A stretch of DNA of 64,000 nt from positions 62,001-126,000 of the forward strand of contig JACJYB010000001.1 of the NCBI GenBank assembly GCA_020636355.1, read 5' to 3'. The position numbers were made by a program, and so were the translations under genes. The notes below the pieces were generated by a model. It was given only the letters and a program-made list of their open reading frames with translations. It was not told the origin of the DNA and ran no database searches. Below, in pieces: positions 8,596 to 17,247 of this stretch (position 1 is its first letter; each line of letters opens with the position of its first letter). The stretch is from Lewinellaceae bacterium. Lineage in GTDB: Bacteria; Bacteroidota; Bacteroidia; Chitinophagales; Saprospiraceae.

Positions 8596-9231
8596 TTGAA
8601 GGGAATCATTCTTGTCCATAGGCCAAAAAAATATCACTCTCTCGGGAGATTGTTACCGGCAGTTATCCTGTTTATTATCATTTTATTGATACTTCCGGCT
8701 TTTGTTAAAGCGCAAAAAGGTTTTCCACATCCCTGGTCATTGCACGCCGGTTATTATGGGAATAATTTATGGAATCCGGGACTGCAGGTTGGTGCTGACC
8801 GTCAACGGGTAACTATGGACAAAAGCCGTAATGATCACGAATTCACCGTTGAGAAATGGTTTACCGGCGACCTGGGTTATTATCTGGACCCGGGCAGCCA
8901 CGGAGCTTGCTTCATTCAGGTGGGGACCGTACGCAGAAAGTATAAAGAGAGAATGTTTTATACGCAAACCGGATTCAATCCGCTAGGCATTTACCGGTCA
9001 ATTCTGCCGGAGACTTTTCTGGTGACCGATGGAGGACCAGTGGAACCTGTGAAGTTTCCCGGAAACTGGTATTATGCACCTTCGGTTTCATGGGGTGTCG
9101 GTCAATATTACCGGAAACTCCCAGGCACCGGATGGTATGCCAAACTGGAATTAATGGCATTGCTGCCTTACAATACCTATGTGCAGTTTTTAATCAATCT
9201 TAATCTGGGGTATCGTATCCCATTACGCTAA
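8596..9231 (+). CDS. secreted protein, probable small outer-membrane barrel, unknown function
   Basis: The 211-residue product starts at a TTG, with a strongly hydrophobic signal (LLPAVILFIIILLILPAFVKAQ). The mature part has alternating aromatic and polar residues and ends in YVQFLINLNLGYRIPLR, a beta-strand-like terminus typical of outer-membrane proteins. No catalytic motifs are visible and the family is not recognised. Its stop codon overlaps the ATG of the alpha/beta hydrolase gene (TAATG), so the two are probably translated together. The non-ATG start is chosen because no in-frame ATG precedes the signal sequence. Confidence 0.6.
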   Translation: MKGIILVHRPKKYHSLGRLLPAVILFIIILLILPAFVKAQKGFPHPWSLHAGYYGNNLWNPGLQVGADRQRVTMDKSRNDHEFTVEKWFTGDLGYYLDPGSHGACFIQVGTVRRKYKERMFYTQTGFNPLGIYRSILPETFLVTDGGPVEPVKFPGNWYYAPSVSWGVGQYYRKLPGTGWYAKLELMALLPYNTYVQFLINLNLGYRIPLR

Positions 9232-10259
9232 TGCTTGGTGTCATTCGAAATCTGATTATTGTTGGGCTGTTGCTACAGCTTTATTCTTGCGGGAAGACGG
9301 AAGCAGGCCGGGTGGATGAGACCATCTATGTACGCCACCAGGGAGCGGACATGCCAGCCTATGTGCATGGTAATTTATCCAGTAATGCAGTTCTGGTCAT
9401 TGTACATGGAGCGGGCAGTTTCGGTCTTTCGTTTCGGGAGGAGTCCTTTAAGTCTGTCCTGGAAAAACTTTTTACGGTCGTTTATTTTGATCAGCGCGGG
9501 CAGAGCATGTCCGAAGGGCATTATCCAAAACCTGACGATGTCATCCGGCTGATGGGAGATGATGTGTCGGCACTAATCCAGGTGCTGAAGCATCAATATG
9601 GCGCCGATAAATCCTACTTTCTTTTGGGGCACAGTCTGGGTGGAATGATTGCGTTGTCATCCATGGTAAACGGCGGATCACAAACCGACCTGGCCGGGTG
9701 GATCTGCGTGGACGGGGCGCTGGATTTCCCATTCATTAAGCAGGCCAGGAAAGAAGCTGTACTGCAGATTGGTGATGAACAGATCGATGCCGGCAATGAC
9801 CCCGGAAGTTGGAATGATCTGATCAACCGGTTGCTCTCGCTGGATCCCGATTCGGACTACGATGAAATCCTTAAAATTGCCGGGGAAGCTATGGATCTAT
9901 TGACCACTACAGGCGTTATCCCTGCGGGCGATTCCAAGGACCGGCTTCGCAATGCGATTGTGATCAACAACCCGGTTAACTGGCTGGTGTCCATTTATTT
10001 CAACCAACCGGTACAAGCTGCCCTGGCGGAAGATTTGTCACTGACCAATCGACTTAATGCTATAACCATACCGACGTTATTTATCTACGGGAAATACGAT
10101 TTAAGTGTCCCTCCGGCTATGGGTGAATGGGCAAAATTTAATGTCGGGTCGTCTTCGAAAGAATTGCTGCTATTTGAACAATCCATGCACCATCCTTTTT
10201 ATTCGGAGCCTGAACATTTTGTCGAACAGGTCGCTCAGTTTATTAACAACAACAAGTAA
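9231..10259 (+). CDS. alpha/beta hydrolase lipoprotein (esterase/peptidase-like)
   Basis: This 342-residue protein has a lipoprotein signal ending in LYSCGK. The alpha/beta-hydrolase core shows an oxyanion-hole segment VIVHGAGSFG, the strand VVYFDQRGQSMSEG, and the nucleophile elbow GHSLGG (Ser at about 135). A late Asp lies in FIYGKYDLSVPP and a late His in QSMHHPFYSEPEHF, completing the Ser-Asp-His triad. The DQRGQSMS motif resembles proline-iminopeptidase-like hydrolases, but the substrate is unknown. It is cell-envelope anchored and translationally coupled to the preceding small outer-membrane-like protein. Confidence 0.87.
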   Translation: MLGVIRNLIIVGLLLQLYSCGKTEAGRVDETIYVRHQGADMPAYVHGNLSSNAVLVIVHGAGSFGLSFREESFKSVLEKLFTVVYFDQRGQSMSEGHYPKPDDVIRLMGDDVSALIQVLKHQYGADKSYFLLGHSLGGMIALSSMVNGGSQTDLAGWICVDGALDFPFIKQARKEAVLQIGDEQIDAGNDPGSWNDLINRLLSLDPDSDYDEILKIAGEAMDLLTTTGVIPAGDSKDRLRNAIVINNPVNWLVSIYFNQPVQAALAEDLSLTNRLNAITIPTLFIYGKYDLSVPPAMGEWAKFNVGSSSKELLLFEQSMHHPFYSEPEHFVEQVAQFINNNK

Positions 10260-10462
10260 GCACTTTTTTTGAGGACCATAATAAGTAACTGGCGGCAAGG
10301 CTGCGCCTTCTGTTGATTGATAATTTCCATGCCACATCGTATTATTTTAGTATCTTTTCTGATTGTGCGGGTACAAAATCCGGAATGGACCCCGAGAGAG
10401 TGCGCCAAAAAGGTCATTCAAAAAGGCTAAAAGAATAAGTTATCCAACAATATCTCATTGCA

Positions 10463-10861
10463 ATGAACGGATTTGGAGTCGAGATCATTTTGAGCAGGCA
10501 ACTGGCGGATTGTTTGGATACCCCTGTTTTCATCGTTGACCCTGACGGCACCTTACTATTTTACAACCATCCGGCAGAATCCATCCTCGGCCGTCGTTTT
10601 GAAGACACCGGGAGTATGCGGGTGGAGGAATGGTCAACGATATTTAAGCCATGCGATGATCATGGCAATGATTTGGCCCCAGAGCGTTTGCCGCTGGTAG
10701 AGACGTTGGCTACCCGTAAAGCGGCGCACGGCTCCTTCTGGATCAAAGGGCTGGATCAGAACCTCCACAATATTTCAGTTACATCGGTTCCGGTCATCGG
10801 CCGTTCGAATGAATTTTCCGGTGCGATGGCAATCTTTTGGACCCATTCTCAGGACCTATGA
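10463..10861 (+). CDS. single PAS-domain sensor protein
   Basis: The 132-residue protein is essentially one PAS fold: VFIVDPDGTLLFYNHPAESILGRRFED (about 22-48) followed by beta strands including NISVTSVPVIGRSNEFSGAMAIFW. There is no kinase, cyclase or DNA-binding output domain. Its stop codon overlaps the ATG of the metallo-beta-lactamase-fold gene (ATGA at 10858-10861), so the two products are probably made in a fixed ratio. This suggests the PAS protein senses a ligand or redox state on behalf of the hydrolase. The ligand is unknown. Confidence 0.82.
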   Translation: MNGFGVEIILSRQLADCLDTPVFIVDPDGTLLFYNHPAESILGRRFEDTGSMRVEEWSTIFKPCDDHGNDLAPERLPLVETLATRKAAHGSFWIKGLDQNLHNISVTSVPVIGRSNEFSGAMAIFWTHSQDL

Positions 10862-11682
10862 AAGTATTGGTACATGGAGCCCGCGGATCTTATCCCACCT
10901 CACAGGAAAACACACTTAAATACGGGGGACAAACGCCTTGTGTCGAAGTTGTCCATGGAGAGGAGCGGATCATTCTGGATGCAGGGACCGGAATTTTGCA
11001 GGTGGATGCCGACCGGATCAGCGCCGGCAAGCGGATTCATATCCTGCTGACGCACCTTCATATGGACCATATCCTGGGGCTTGGTTTTTTCCGGCCACTT
11101 TTCAATGCAGAAAATGAAGTCCATATTTGGGGCCCCTACAGCCGGGATGCCCCATTGCGTGAACGCATCAATCGGTATTTGTCGCCACCCTTTTTTCCAT
11201 TGCCCTTGCGGGATATATCCTGCCAAATGGTGTTGCATGAACTCAAGCAGGGTACATTTGCCATTGGAAATTTTACCATTTATTGTGAATACGTGGTTCA
11301 TCCCGGACCTACACTCGGCTTCCGGGTTACCGCCGGAGAAAAGGTGTTTACTTACTTGCCGGATCACGAACCAATGCTGGGACAAAAAAGAATTCCCGAC
11401 AACCGTTGGTTATCCGGATACAATCTAATACTAGGCGCCGACCTGCTGATTCATGATGCGCAATACACCACACAAGAATATGAGCAGCGCATCGGGTGGG
11501 GGCATAGTTCATTCCAGCAAGCGTGTGCTGTGGCACAGATTGGCAGCGTAAAAAAGATGCTTTTCTTTCACCATGATCCGGAGCACGGGGATGATTTCCT
11601 GGATGCCCAGGTCGAAAAGATGAGCGCATCACCTGCAATCTCGCTGGACATTGCCCGCGGCGGATTGACTTATCCTGTTTAA
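10858..11682 (+). CDS. metallo-beta-lactamase-fold hydrolase
   Basis: From ATG 10858 the product is 274 residues; this start overlaps the PAS stop and gives the family-typical head MKVLVHGARGSYPTS. The metal-binding motif is THLHMDHILG (HxHxDH), with further ligands in VVHPGPTLGF, DLLIHDAQYT (Asp bridge) and WGHSSFQQA, then FFHHDPEHGDD. The pattern matches cytoplasmic MBL-fold proteins related to cyclic phosphodiesterases and RNase Z-like phosphodiesterases found beside PAS or cNMP signalling domains. No signal peptide is present. The substrate, perhaps a phosphodiester or cyclic nucleotide, is inference. Confidence 0.88.
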   Translation: MKVLVHGARGSYPTSQENTLKYGGQTPCVEVVHGEERIILDAGTGILQVDADRISAGKRIHILLTHLHMDHILGLGFFRPLFNAENEVHIWGPYSRDAPLRERINRYLSPPFFPLPLRDISCQMVLHELKQGTFAIGNFTIYCEYVVHPGPTLGFRVTAGEKVFTYLPDHEPMLGQKRIPDNRWLSGYNLILGADLLIHDAQYTTQEYEQRIGWGHSSFQQACAVAQIGSVKKMLFFHHDPEHGDDFLDAQVEKMSASPAISLDIARGGLTYPV

Positions 11683-11769
11683 GATTGCGTTCGGTACAGC
11701 TTGACGGGATGATTGTAATGGATTTATGTTTTAGTACCTGCTCGTATAGAAATTTGAAGGTCAAAGGAC

Positions 11770-13901
11770 TTAGCGTTTCATTAACTGCTCCAGTTCCGCC
11801 AATAAACTTTCTTTTTGGGAGGGCCTGGATGCATTCCAGTTGACGATCTGTCCGTCCGGGTTGATAATCAGATACGTTGGATAACCTTTTGTATGCAGCA
11901 AGTTGGATAAGGTTCTGGATAGAGGTTCTTCCAGAAAATAATGATCCCCGGAGAGTTGGTACTGCTTGATCAGGCTTTCCATGGCTGGTTGATCACCAGA
12001 CATACAGAGATAGATGAATGTAAGCGGATAATCCTGCAGGAATTCTTTAGTGTCGGCGGCAAAGGGCATTTCACCCCGACAGGAGCACACCAGGTTGCCC
12101 ATACATCGAGGTAGAGATATTGTCCGGGATGTTTCTTCGATAAAGATTGGATAAATGCTTCCGGACTACCTTCCTTCAGGTCGGTAAGGTGGGCATAGGC
12201 TGGTAGTGGTTGTTCCATCTGGGACAACAATTGATCATATCGGTATTGGTAAAGCTGCAGGATAGCAGGATCAGATATTCGGGAACGCAAAACGTTTAAA
12301 AAACTTGCGCTTGAACGCTATTTGCACCTTCAATAGCATCACTGAATGCGTTGCCGAATATCATAGTTGCAAGCAATTGACCATCTGTACCCATGCGATT
12401 CAGATTTTCAGTTCTTTTTCGTAAAAGCGAAGGTTTGCCAGATAGCTGTATTTTTTCGTAGCGCTCCTGTCTTTATACTTTGTTCTTTTAAATGTTGGAT
12501 TCCTTGCTCCAGTTGCTGAATATCTTGAGGAGTGAGGCCAGATTCATTGCTCCTGATTAAGGAAAAAGTGGAATCCAAGCGGGTAGTGCTATTCTTAATG
12601 CCGAAATGTTTTTGAATTTCCGGTGCATGCTTTTTCCATAATTCATTCCAGAAAACAACTGAAGCGGGCGGATTCTTAAGATCGGTGATCACTTGATTGA
12701 TTAATGTCCTACTGTAATCCGCCTGTTCCTGGTCCAAAACCATTCTCCAGAAGCCCACATCCAGGGCATAATCGGTGTATTTGCCGAACTTTTGTGCGTA
12801 AAACATACCCATTTCGCGCATACAATTGCCATAGTAACTGGAAATCCGGTATCCGGAATCAGAAAATGAAAGTCATCGATAAAATGGTCATAAAAGGATC
12901 ATCCGTCTCCCAATACAAGGATTTTCCTTGCATTGTACGAGGAATCCAGGAATAACGGATCAGATCTTCGAAATACCAAACTTCTTGATGGATAGGTAGC
13001 CAGGTTTGGAAAGCTGCTGAAACAGGATGTTTTACCGCGTAATCATGCAGGCCATTGATAGAATGGTCCATGATGGCCTTTCGTGCCGATTGATGAGCGT
13101 TAATATCCAAAGTCAGTTTGTCTTCGTAAGCCGGCCAATAATATCGGTCAGGGACACCATCGCGGTTAAAAAGCTGATAATCCAGGGAAGCATCAGCCGT
13201 AGGGCCCATAAAAAACCACTTTGTCGGATCGATATCTGCAATTTGAAGAAACAAGTTTTCTCCCGGAGCTAAGAATAGGGTTGTCGCGCTGTCTCCGCAA
13301 ATCAAATAAACATCCTGAAAGCCAGCGAGGGAATTTGCAATGAAAACCGTCGTTGTGGGTCAAGGAAAGCCTCCACAGTGATTTGTGTTTGCCATAAATA
13401 ATTTTGGTAGCGTACACGAATGGAATAGATATCCTCCAATCCATTATTGGTAGTAGCTTTTAATTCGCCTTTCAATGTAGCCATGCCTGGTTTGGTATCC
13501 GGAATGTCCTGCGTCGGTTGATACATAGGTTTATTGTCGGCAGTAAAGAGTTTTCCGGCAGGATTGCCATCCCGGATGCATTGAAAGCCCTGGCCGTTGG
13601 ACCGTAGATCAAGGGATGTGGAGCGAGGTTTTAACGCACAGATGTACTGGCCTTGCGGATTAAAATAACATATAGTATCCGTGCGAGCCAGTGAAATCTT
13701 TAAGTGACCCGAAGACGCTTCGATGGATATGTACTTCCAGTAATCGGCTTCCAGAATAGCATAATCCTGATCCAGAGTCAGTGTCCATTGTCCATGCTCA
13801 TTGAAATAATCCTGGCACCAGGATGCTGGAATATTCGACTGGTTGATCAGTTTTAAGATCAATAGGACAAATGCGAAAGAAATGTAATAGCGTTTATTCA
13901 T
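11770..13901 (-). pseudogene. TlpA-like thioredoxin-fold disulfide reductase gene, interrupted by seven one-base deletions
   Basis: One coherent reading begins at ATG 13901 (MNKRYYISFAFVLLILKL, signal) and ends at 11770, but needs seven frame changes. Each is repaired by adding one base, at about 13318-13320, 12892-12895, 12863-12866, 12451-12456, 12405-12408, 12298-12303 and 12080-12081. The repaired protein has 712 residues and no internal stop. It has a beta-rich N-terminal region, a helical middle, and a C-terminal thioredoxin domain in which the last repair restores WATWCAPC followed by RGEMP, then GYPTYLIINPDG. The family reduces or isomerises disulfides in the periplasm. The gene is either a pseudogene or intact but mis-assembled; the uniform sign of the indels and lack of stops favour the latter. 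Confidence 0.85.
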
Positions 13902-14095
13902 AAGTGGATGAAATTGGGTGGCCAAAAGAAAACACGGTCTTGCTTATTTCGACAATCCGTGTGAAAGGATATTATATAAAATTAATCCTTTGATTACTTA
14001 GATGCAATTAAGCTAGAAAATGGTGCCTTTTGGCGTTGTATACGGAGATCGATTTTAGTGGATTAAAAGGTAACTGTGCCCTGAATTTCCTAATA

Positions 14096-14131
14096 AAATA
14101 CCCGCTCTGAAAGCCATCAGAACGGGTATTT
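14096..14131 (-). terminator. Rho-independent terminator after the pirin gene
   Basis: AAATACCCGCTCTGA at 14096-14110 pairs with TCAGAACGGGTATTT at 14117-14131 around a 6-nt loop, with one mismatch. On the minus strand it is followed by TTTTATTA. It lies 24 bp beyond the pirin stop codon, so it probably ends that transcript. Confidence 0.8.
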
Positions 14132-14154
14132 ATGCATTACAATCAAGGGATCCG

Positions 14155-15033
14155 TCAATCTTCCAGATAGCCGAATTTACCCTGGTTGAAGTCTTCAAAG
14201 GCTTCAATCAGTTCCTGCCTTGTATTCATCACGAATGGTCCGTGTGCTGCGATCGGCTCGTGGATGGGCTCTCCACTCATGACCAGCACGACGGCATCAT
14301 CGGTCGCTTCCACCGTAAAGGATTCCCCATCATTGGCCATCAATACGAAGTGATCGGTAGGAGCCTGGTTCTTGCCATTGATTACGATACTTCCTTCGAT
14401 TACGACAAGGGCCGTATTGTAGGGAGCCGGGAAAGAAAACCCGGCAGCGCTTCCTTTTTTCAGCCGTGCATTCAGCAAATTAACCGGTGTGAACGTTGAG
14501 GCTGCTCCCGGGGTATCCTGGTAGGTTCCGGCAATAACTTCAACCGTGCTACCGGCGTCGTCCAGCGTTACCTTAGGGATCGTGTTGTTTTGAATGGCCT
14601 GGTATTTCGGCGGACTCATTTTGTCTCTGGCAGGCAAGTTGACCCAAAGCTGAACCATCTGGAATGGACCACCTTCTTTGGCCCACTCTTTCTCGTGGTA
14701 TTCCTTATGCAATACCCCACTGGCAGCTGTCATCCATTGGACATCGCCCTGAGCGATTACTCCGCCACCGCCTCCACTGTCGTGATGTGCTACCTTACCC
14801 TGGTAAGCTATCGTTACCGTCTCAAAACCCCGGTGTGGATGGACCCCGACTCCGCGTGGTTTATCGGTACCGGCGAAACGGTATTTTGAATTGTAATCCA
14901 GCATGATGAATGGATTCATGCGCTGCATGCTTGCCCCCTGGTTTCCGGGGATGAAATTATGCACGCGGAATCCGTCACCAACATAATGCGGTGATCCGGG
15001 TCGGATGATTGCTTCTACGCTTCTAGTTGCCAT
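14155..15033 (-). CDS. pirin-family bicupin protein
   Basis: This 292-residue protein has both pirin cupins. Cupin 1 carries the metal ligands in GVHPHRGFETVT (about 61-72) and ASGVLHKEYHE (about 103-113), the HxH...H...E arrangement. Cupin 2 (about 170-275) has GSIVINGK and FVLMANDGESFTVEA. Some pirins act as quercetin 2,3-dioxygenases and others as redox-sensing transcription co-factors; which applies cannot be read here. The intact ligands suggest a metal-bound protein. A strong terminator follows, and a Crp/Fnr regulator gene lies upstream on the same strand. Confidence 0.93.
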   Translation of the reverse strand: MATRSVEAIIRPGSPHYVGDGFRVHNFIPGNQGASMQRMNPFIMLDYNSKYRFAGTDKPRGVGVHPHRGFETVTIAYQGKVAHHDSGGGGGVIAQGDVQWMTAASGVLHKEYHEKEWAKEGGPFQMVQLWVNLPARDKMSPPKYQAIQNNTIPKVTLDDAGSTVEVIAGTYQDTPGAASTFTPVNLLNARLKKGSAAGFSFPAPYNTALVVIEGSIVINGKNQAPTDHFVLMANDGESFTVEATDDAVVLVMSGEPIHEPIAAHGPFVMNTRQELIEAFEDFNQGKFGYLED

Positions 15034-15089
15034 AAATGAACTCCTTTTTATTGCAAAAGTAGGGTATGGGTAGGCTGGTGCGCATTGAT

Positions 15090-15689
15090 CTATGATAAGA
15101 TCGTGCGGTTTTGTTGGGCGAGCTCCCGGCGTACCCGGCTAAGGCTTTCCGGAGTAATGCCCAGATAGGAAGCGATTTGGACCAGAGGGACACGCAGCAG
15201 CAGATCCGGATAGACCTTTACGAAATGCTGATAACGTTCGCTGGCGGTAGCGCTTTGCAATTGGAGGATGCGCCGTTGCAACTGGCGGATGTGATTATGG
15301 AGTTGCCGGTGGTTGAATTCCAGGAAAGAAGCATTGCTTTTAGCTAATTGCAGGATAAACGCCTCATCAAATAGAACCACATTGCTGTCTTCAATAGCCT
15401 GAATAAAATATTCGGAAGGTTGATTGAAATAGGCACTTGCCCGGTCGGAGACGATCCAGTTTTCGGGGGCAAATTGCAGGATGTGCTCTTTACCCTGGTC
15501 GTCAATCGCAAACTGTTTGAGCAGTCCTTTTTCGACAAAAATGGAATATTCGCAGGTTTCACCCTGCCGCAATAAGTAGGCCCCTTTGTCGACCGATTTG
15601 TTCATGCACTGATGGACCAATTCATGGATCATCGTCTCATCGAGGTCTGTGTTAGAGGTCAGGTAGGTCGCAAATGGAAATCGGTTCAT
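15090..15689 (-). CDS. Crp/Fnr-family transcriptional regulator
   Basis: From ATG 15689 the protein is 199 residues: a cyclic-nucleotide-binding-like beta barrel (KGAYLLRQGETCEYSIFVEKG, then QFAPENWIVSDRASAYFNQP), a dimerisation helix, and a winged HTH with VPLVQIASYLGITPESLSRV as recognition unit. The frame is open upstream to 15923, but this overlaps the next gene and lacks family character. The cNMP phosphate-binding Arg signature is not clear, as in many Bacteroidota members. It lies directly upstream of the pirin gene on the same strand, so pirin is a plausible target; that link is inference. Confidence 0.9.
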   Translation of the reverse strand: MNRFPFATYLTSNTDLDETMIHELVHQCMNKSVDKGAYLLRQGETCEYSIFVEKGLLKQFAIDDQGKEHILQFAPENWIVSDRASAYFNQPSEYFIQAIEDSNVVLFDEAFILQLAKSNASFLEFNHRQLHNHIRQLQRRILQLQSATASERYQHFVKVYPDLLLRVPLVQIASYLGITPESLSRVRRELAQQNRTILS

Positions 15690-15810
15690 AATTAATGGAT
15701 TGGTCCTGTCTTCCGGCAAGATAATGATGGTGGCTTCCCAAAGTGGTCGTCCTGTCCGAGTTTTTGAAACAGATGCCTGTATTCGTTTGTACGAAGTGTC
15801 TGGGACAGGG

Positions 15811-16602
15811 CTATAATTTGCCACGGATGGCAATAGCACGTGCCGTGAGCCGAATGGAGCCATCGGATTCGACCGGTAGCTTTTCCCGGATGGTCTCCCG
15901 CAGTTCCGTTTGACGCTCCACACTCAAGGATCCAAGGTAGCTGGGTGCCGGTCCCTGGCCTCCCAAAAAAGGATTCCAATAGTCATCAAAGTTTAAAAAC
16001 CGCGTGGTCGTGACCAGATAACCGGATTGGATCTCCTGCAAGAGGGCGTCTTGAAAGGCTGCCTCCAGACGGGTAGGATTGCAGATAGGAAAGCGATTAC
16101 CTTCATCCAGTGAAGCGGCTGCAGGATCCAGTTCGACGACTGTATCCCAATAAATGCGCAGAAACTCCATTTCGCCGGCATAGTCCCATACGTACGCGGC
16201 AATAGTGCCTTCCGGTTTCAGGACCCGTTTCATCTCTGCCAATGCAGCTGCCAGGTCTTCAAAAAAATTAAACGCCAGGGCCGATACCACCAGATCGTAA
16301 GTGTGGTCCAGCACAGGTATTTGTTGTGCACTGCCCACCAGATAATCCGTGTCTGGCCATGCCTTTTTTGCCACCTGATCGATGAACGCCGGTGACGCAT
16401 TCAGGCAAGTCAGCCAGCTGGGCCGTTGCAGAAGATGGATTGCCTCACTCAGAGCGCCAGTGCCGCAGCCCAGGTCCAGCCATGATTTGTCAGGTTGAGC
16501 ATTCAGCCAATCTAGAAATAGGGGAGCAAGCCGTTTGCTCCACCTCCCCATGAAATATTCATAAGGATCGCCACTGTTCCAATTGTCATTAACGAGGCTC
16601 AT
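15811..16602 (-). CDS. class I SAM-dependent methyltransferase
   Basis: This 263-residue protein has the SAM motif I WLDLGCGTGALSEAI (about 41-55), then CLNASPAFID as the strand-2 acidic-position segment (Asn-Ala rather than the usual Asp). DLVVSALAFNFFED is motif II and LAEMKRVLKPEGTIAAYVWD is the post-motif strand. The head GDPYEYFMGRWSKRLAPLFLDWL is typical of a family of small-molecule methyltransferases in soil and marine bacteria. The substrate is unknown. Its start overlaps the stop of the DHFR-like gene (ATGA, 16599-16602), so the two are probably one operon. Confidence 0.88.
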   Translation of the reverse strand: MSLVNDNWNSGDPYEYFMGRWSKRLAPLFLDWLNAQPDKSWLDLGCGTGALSEAIHLLQRPSWLTCLNASPAFIDQVAKKAWPDTDYLVGSAQQIPVLDHTYDLVVSALAFNFFEDLAAALAEMKRVLKPEGTIAAYVWDYAGEMEFLRIYWDTVVELDPAAASLDEGNRFPICNPTRLEAAFQDALLQEIQSGYLVTTTRFLNFDDYWNPFLGGQGPAPSYLGSLSVERQTELRETIREKLPVESDGSIRLTARAIAIRGKL

Positions 16603-17159
16603 ATTAACTGAAAACTGTAGGTCAATTCCACCATACCATTGGTATAAGCGCGTACATTTTTTAGATGAAGTGGCTGTTCTTTCTCAATGGATTCAAAAAA
16701 AGGCTGGCCATCTCCCAATATTACCGGTACTATGGTCACAATGAGCTCATCCACCAGCCCGAATTGGATAAACTGACGGATCAGGTTTGATCCTCCCACC
16801 ACCCAGATGTTGCAGTGATCGCTTTTCAATTGCGTCTGCATAACCTGATTCAGGTCGCCGGTTAAAAAATGGACATTGGGATATTTTTTCGGCAAGGATC
16901 GCTTGGTGAAGACATAGACGGGCGTATCTCCATAGGGCCATCCCAACTCCAGGGCGTGCTCATAGGTGCGAGATCCCATCACATAACAATCGATGTTCTC
17001 AAGAAAGGCCGTAATCTCCTCTTTGGAGAGGGTAACTCCCTGGTCAAAACGATCCTTCGAGTTCATCCACTCCACACGATTATCCTTCGCCGCGATGTAC
17101 CCATCGAGGCTGGAGACCATGTGGGCGGTGACTTTAGTTAGATTGCCAGGTTCTACCAT
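16599..17159 (-). CDS. dihydrofolate reductase-family (RibD C-terminal) reductase
   Basis: This 186-residue protein is of the RibD_C/DHFR-like class: HMVSSLDGYIAAKDNRVEW at the N-terminus, the nucleotide-binding segment CYVMGSRTYEHALELGW, and the conserved WVVGGSNLIRQFIQFGLVDE followed by IVPVILGDGQPFF. Members use NAD(P)H to reduce flavin- or pterin-related substrates, though most of this subfamily has no proven reaction. It overlaps the downstream methyltransferase by 4 bp, which hints at a shared modification pathway. Length and motifs are normal. Confidence 0.88.
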   Translation of the reverse strand: MVEPGNLTKVTAHMVSSLDGYIAAKDNRVEWMNSKDRFDQGVTLSKEEITAFLENIDCYVMGSRTYEHALELGWPYGDTPVYVFTKRSLPKKYPNVHFLTGDLNQVMQTQLKSDHCNIWVVGGSNLIRQFIQFGLVDELIVTIVPVILGDGQPFFESIEKEQPLHLKNVRAYTNGMVELTYSFQLI

Positions 17160-17247
17160 TTTAGGTTTTTGAGACTCAAAATTTAGACTTGTAATACAAT
17201 TTAATGTATATCCTGGATATATACTTCAGGTGCTTCGGTCTGATGCT

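Noticed and set aside
10329..10430. 33-codon ORF starting MPHRIILVSFLIV between the hydrolase and PAS genes
   Set aside because: Too short and without conservation evidence or a clear ribosome-binding site.
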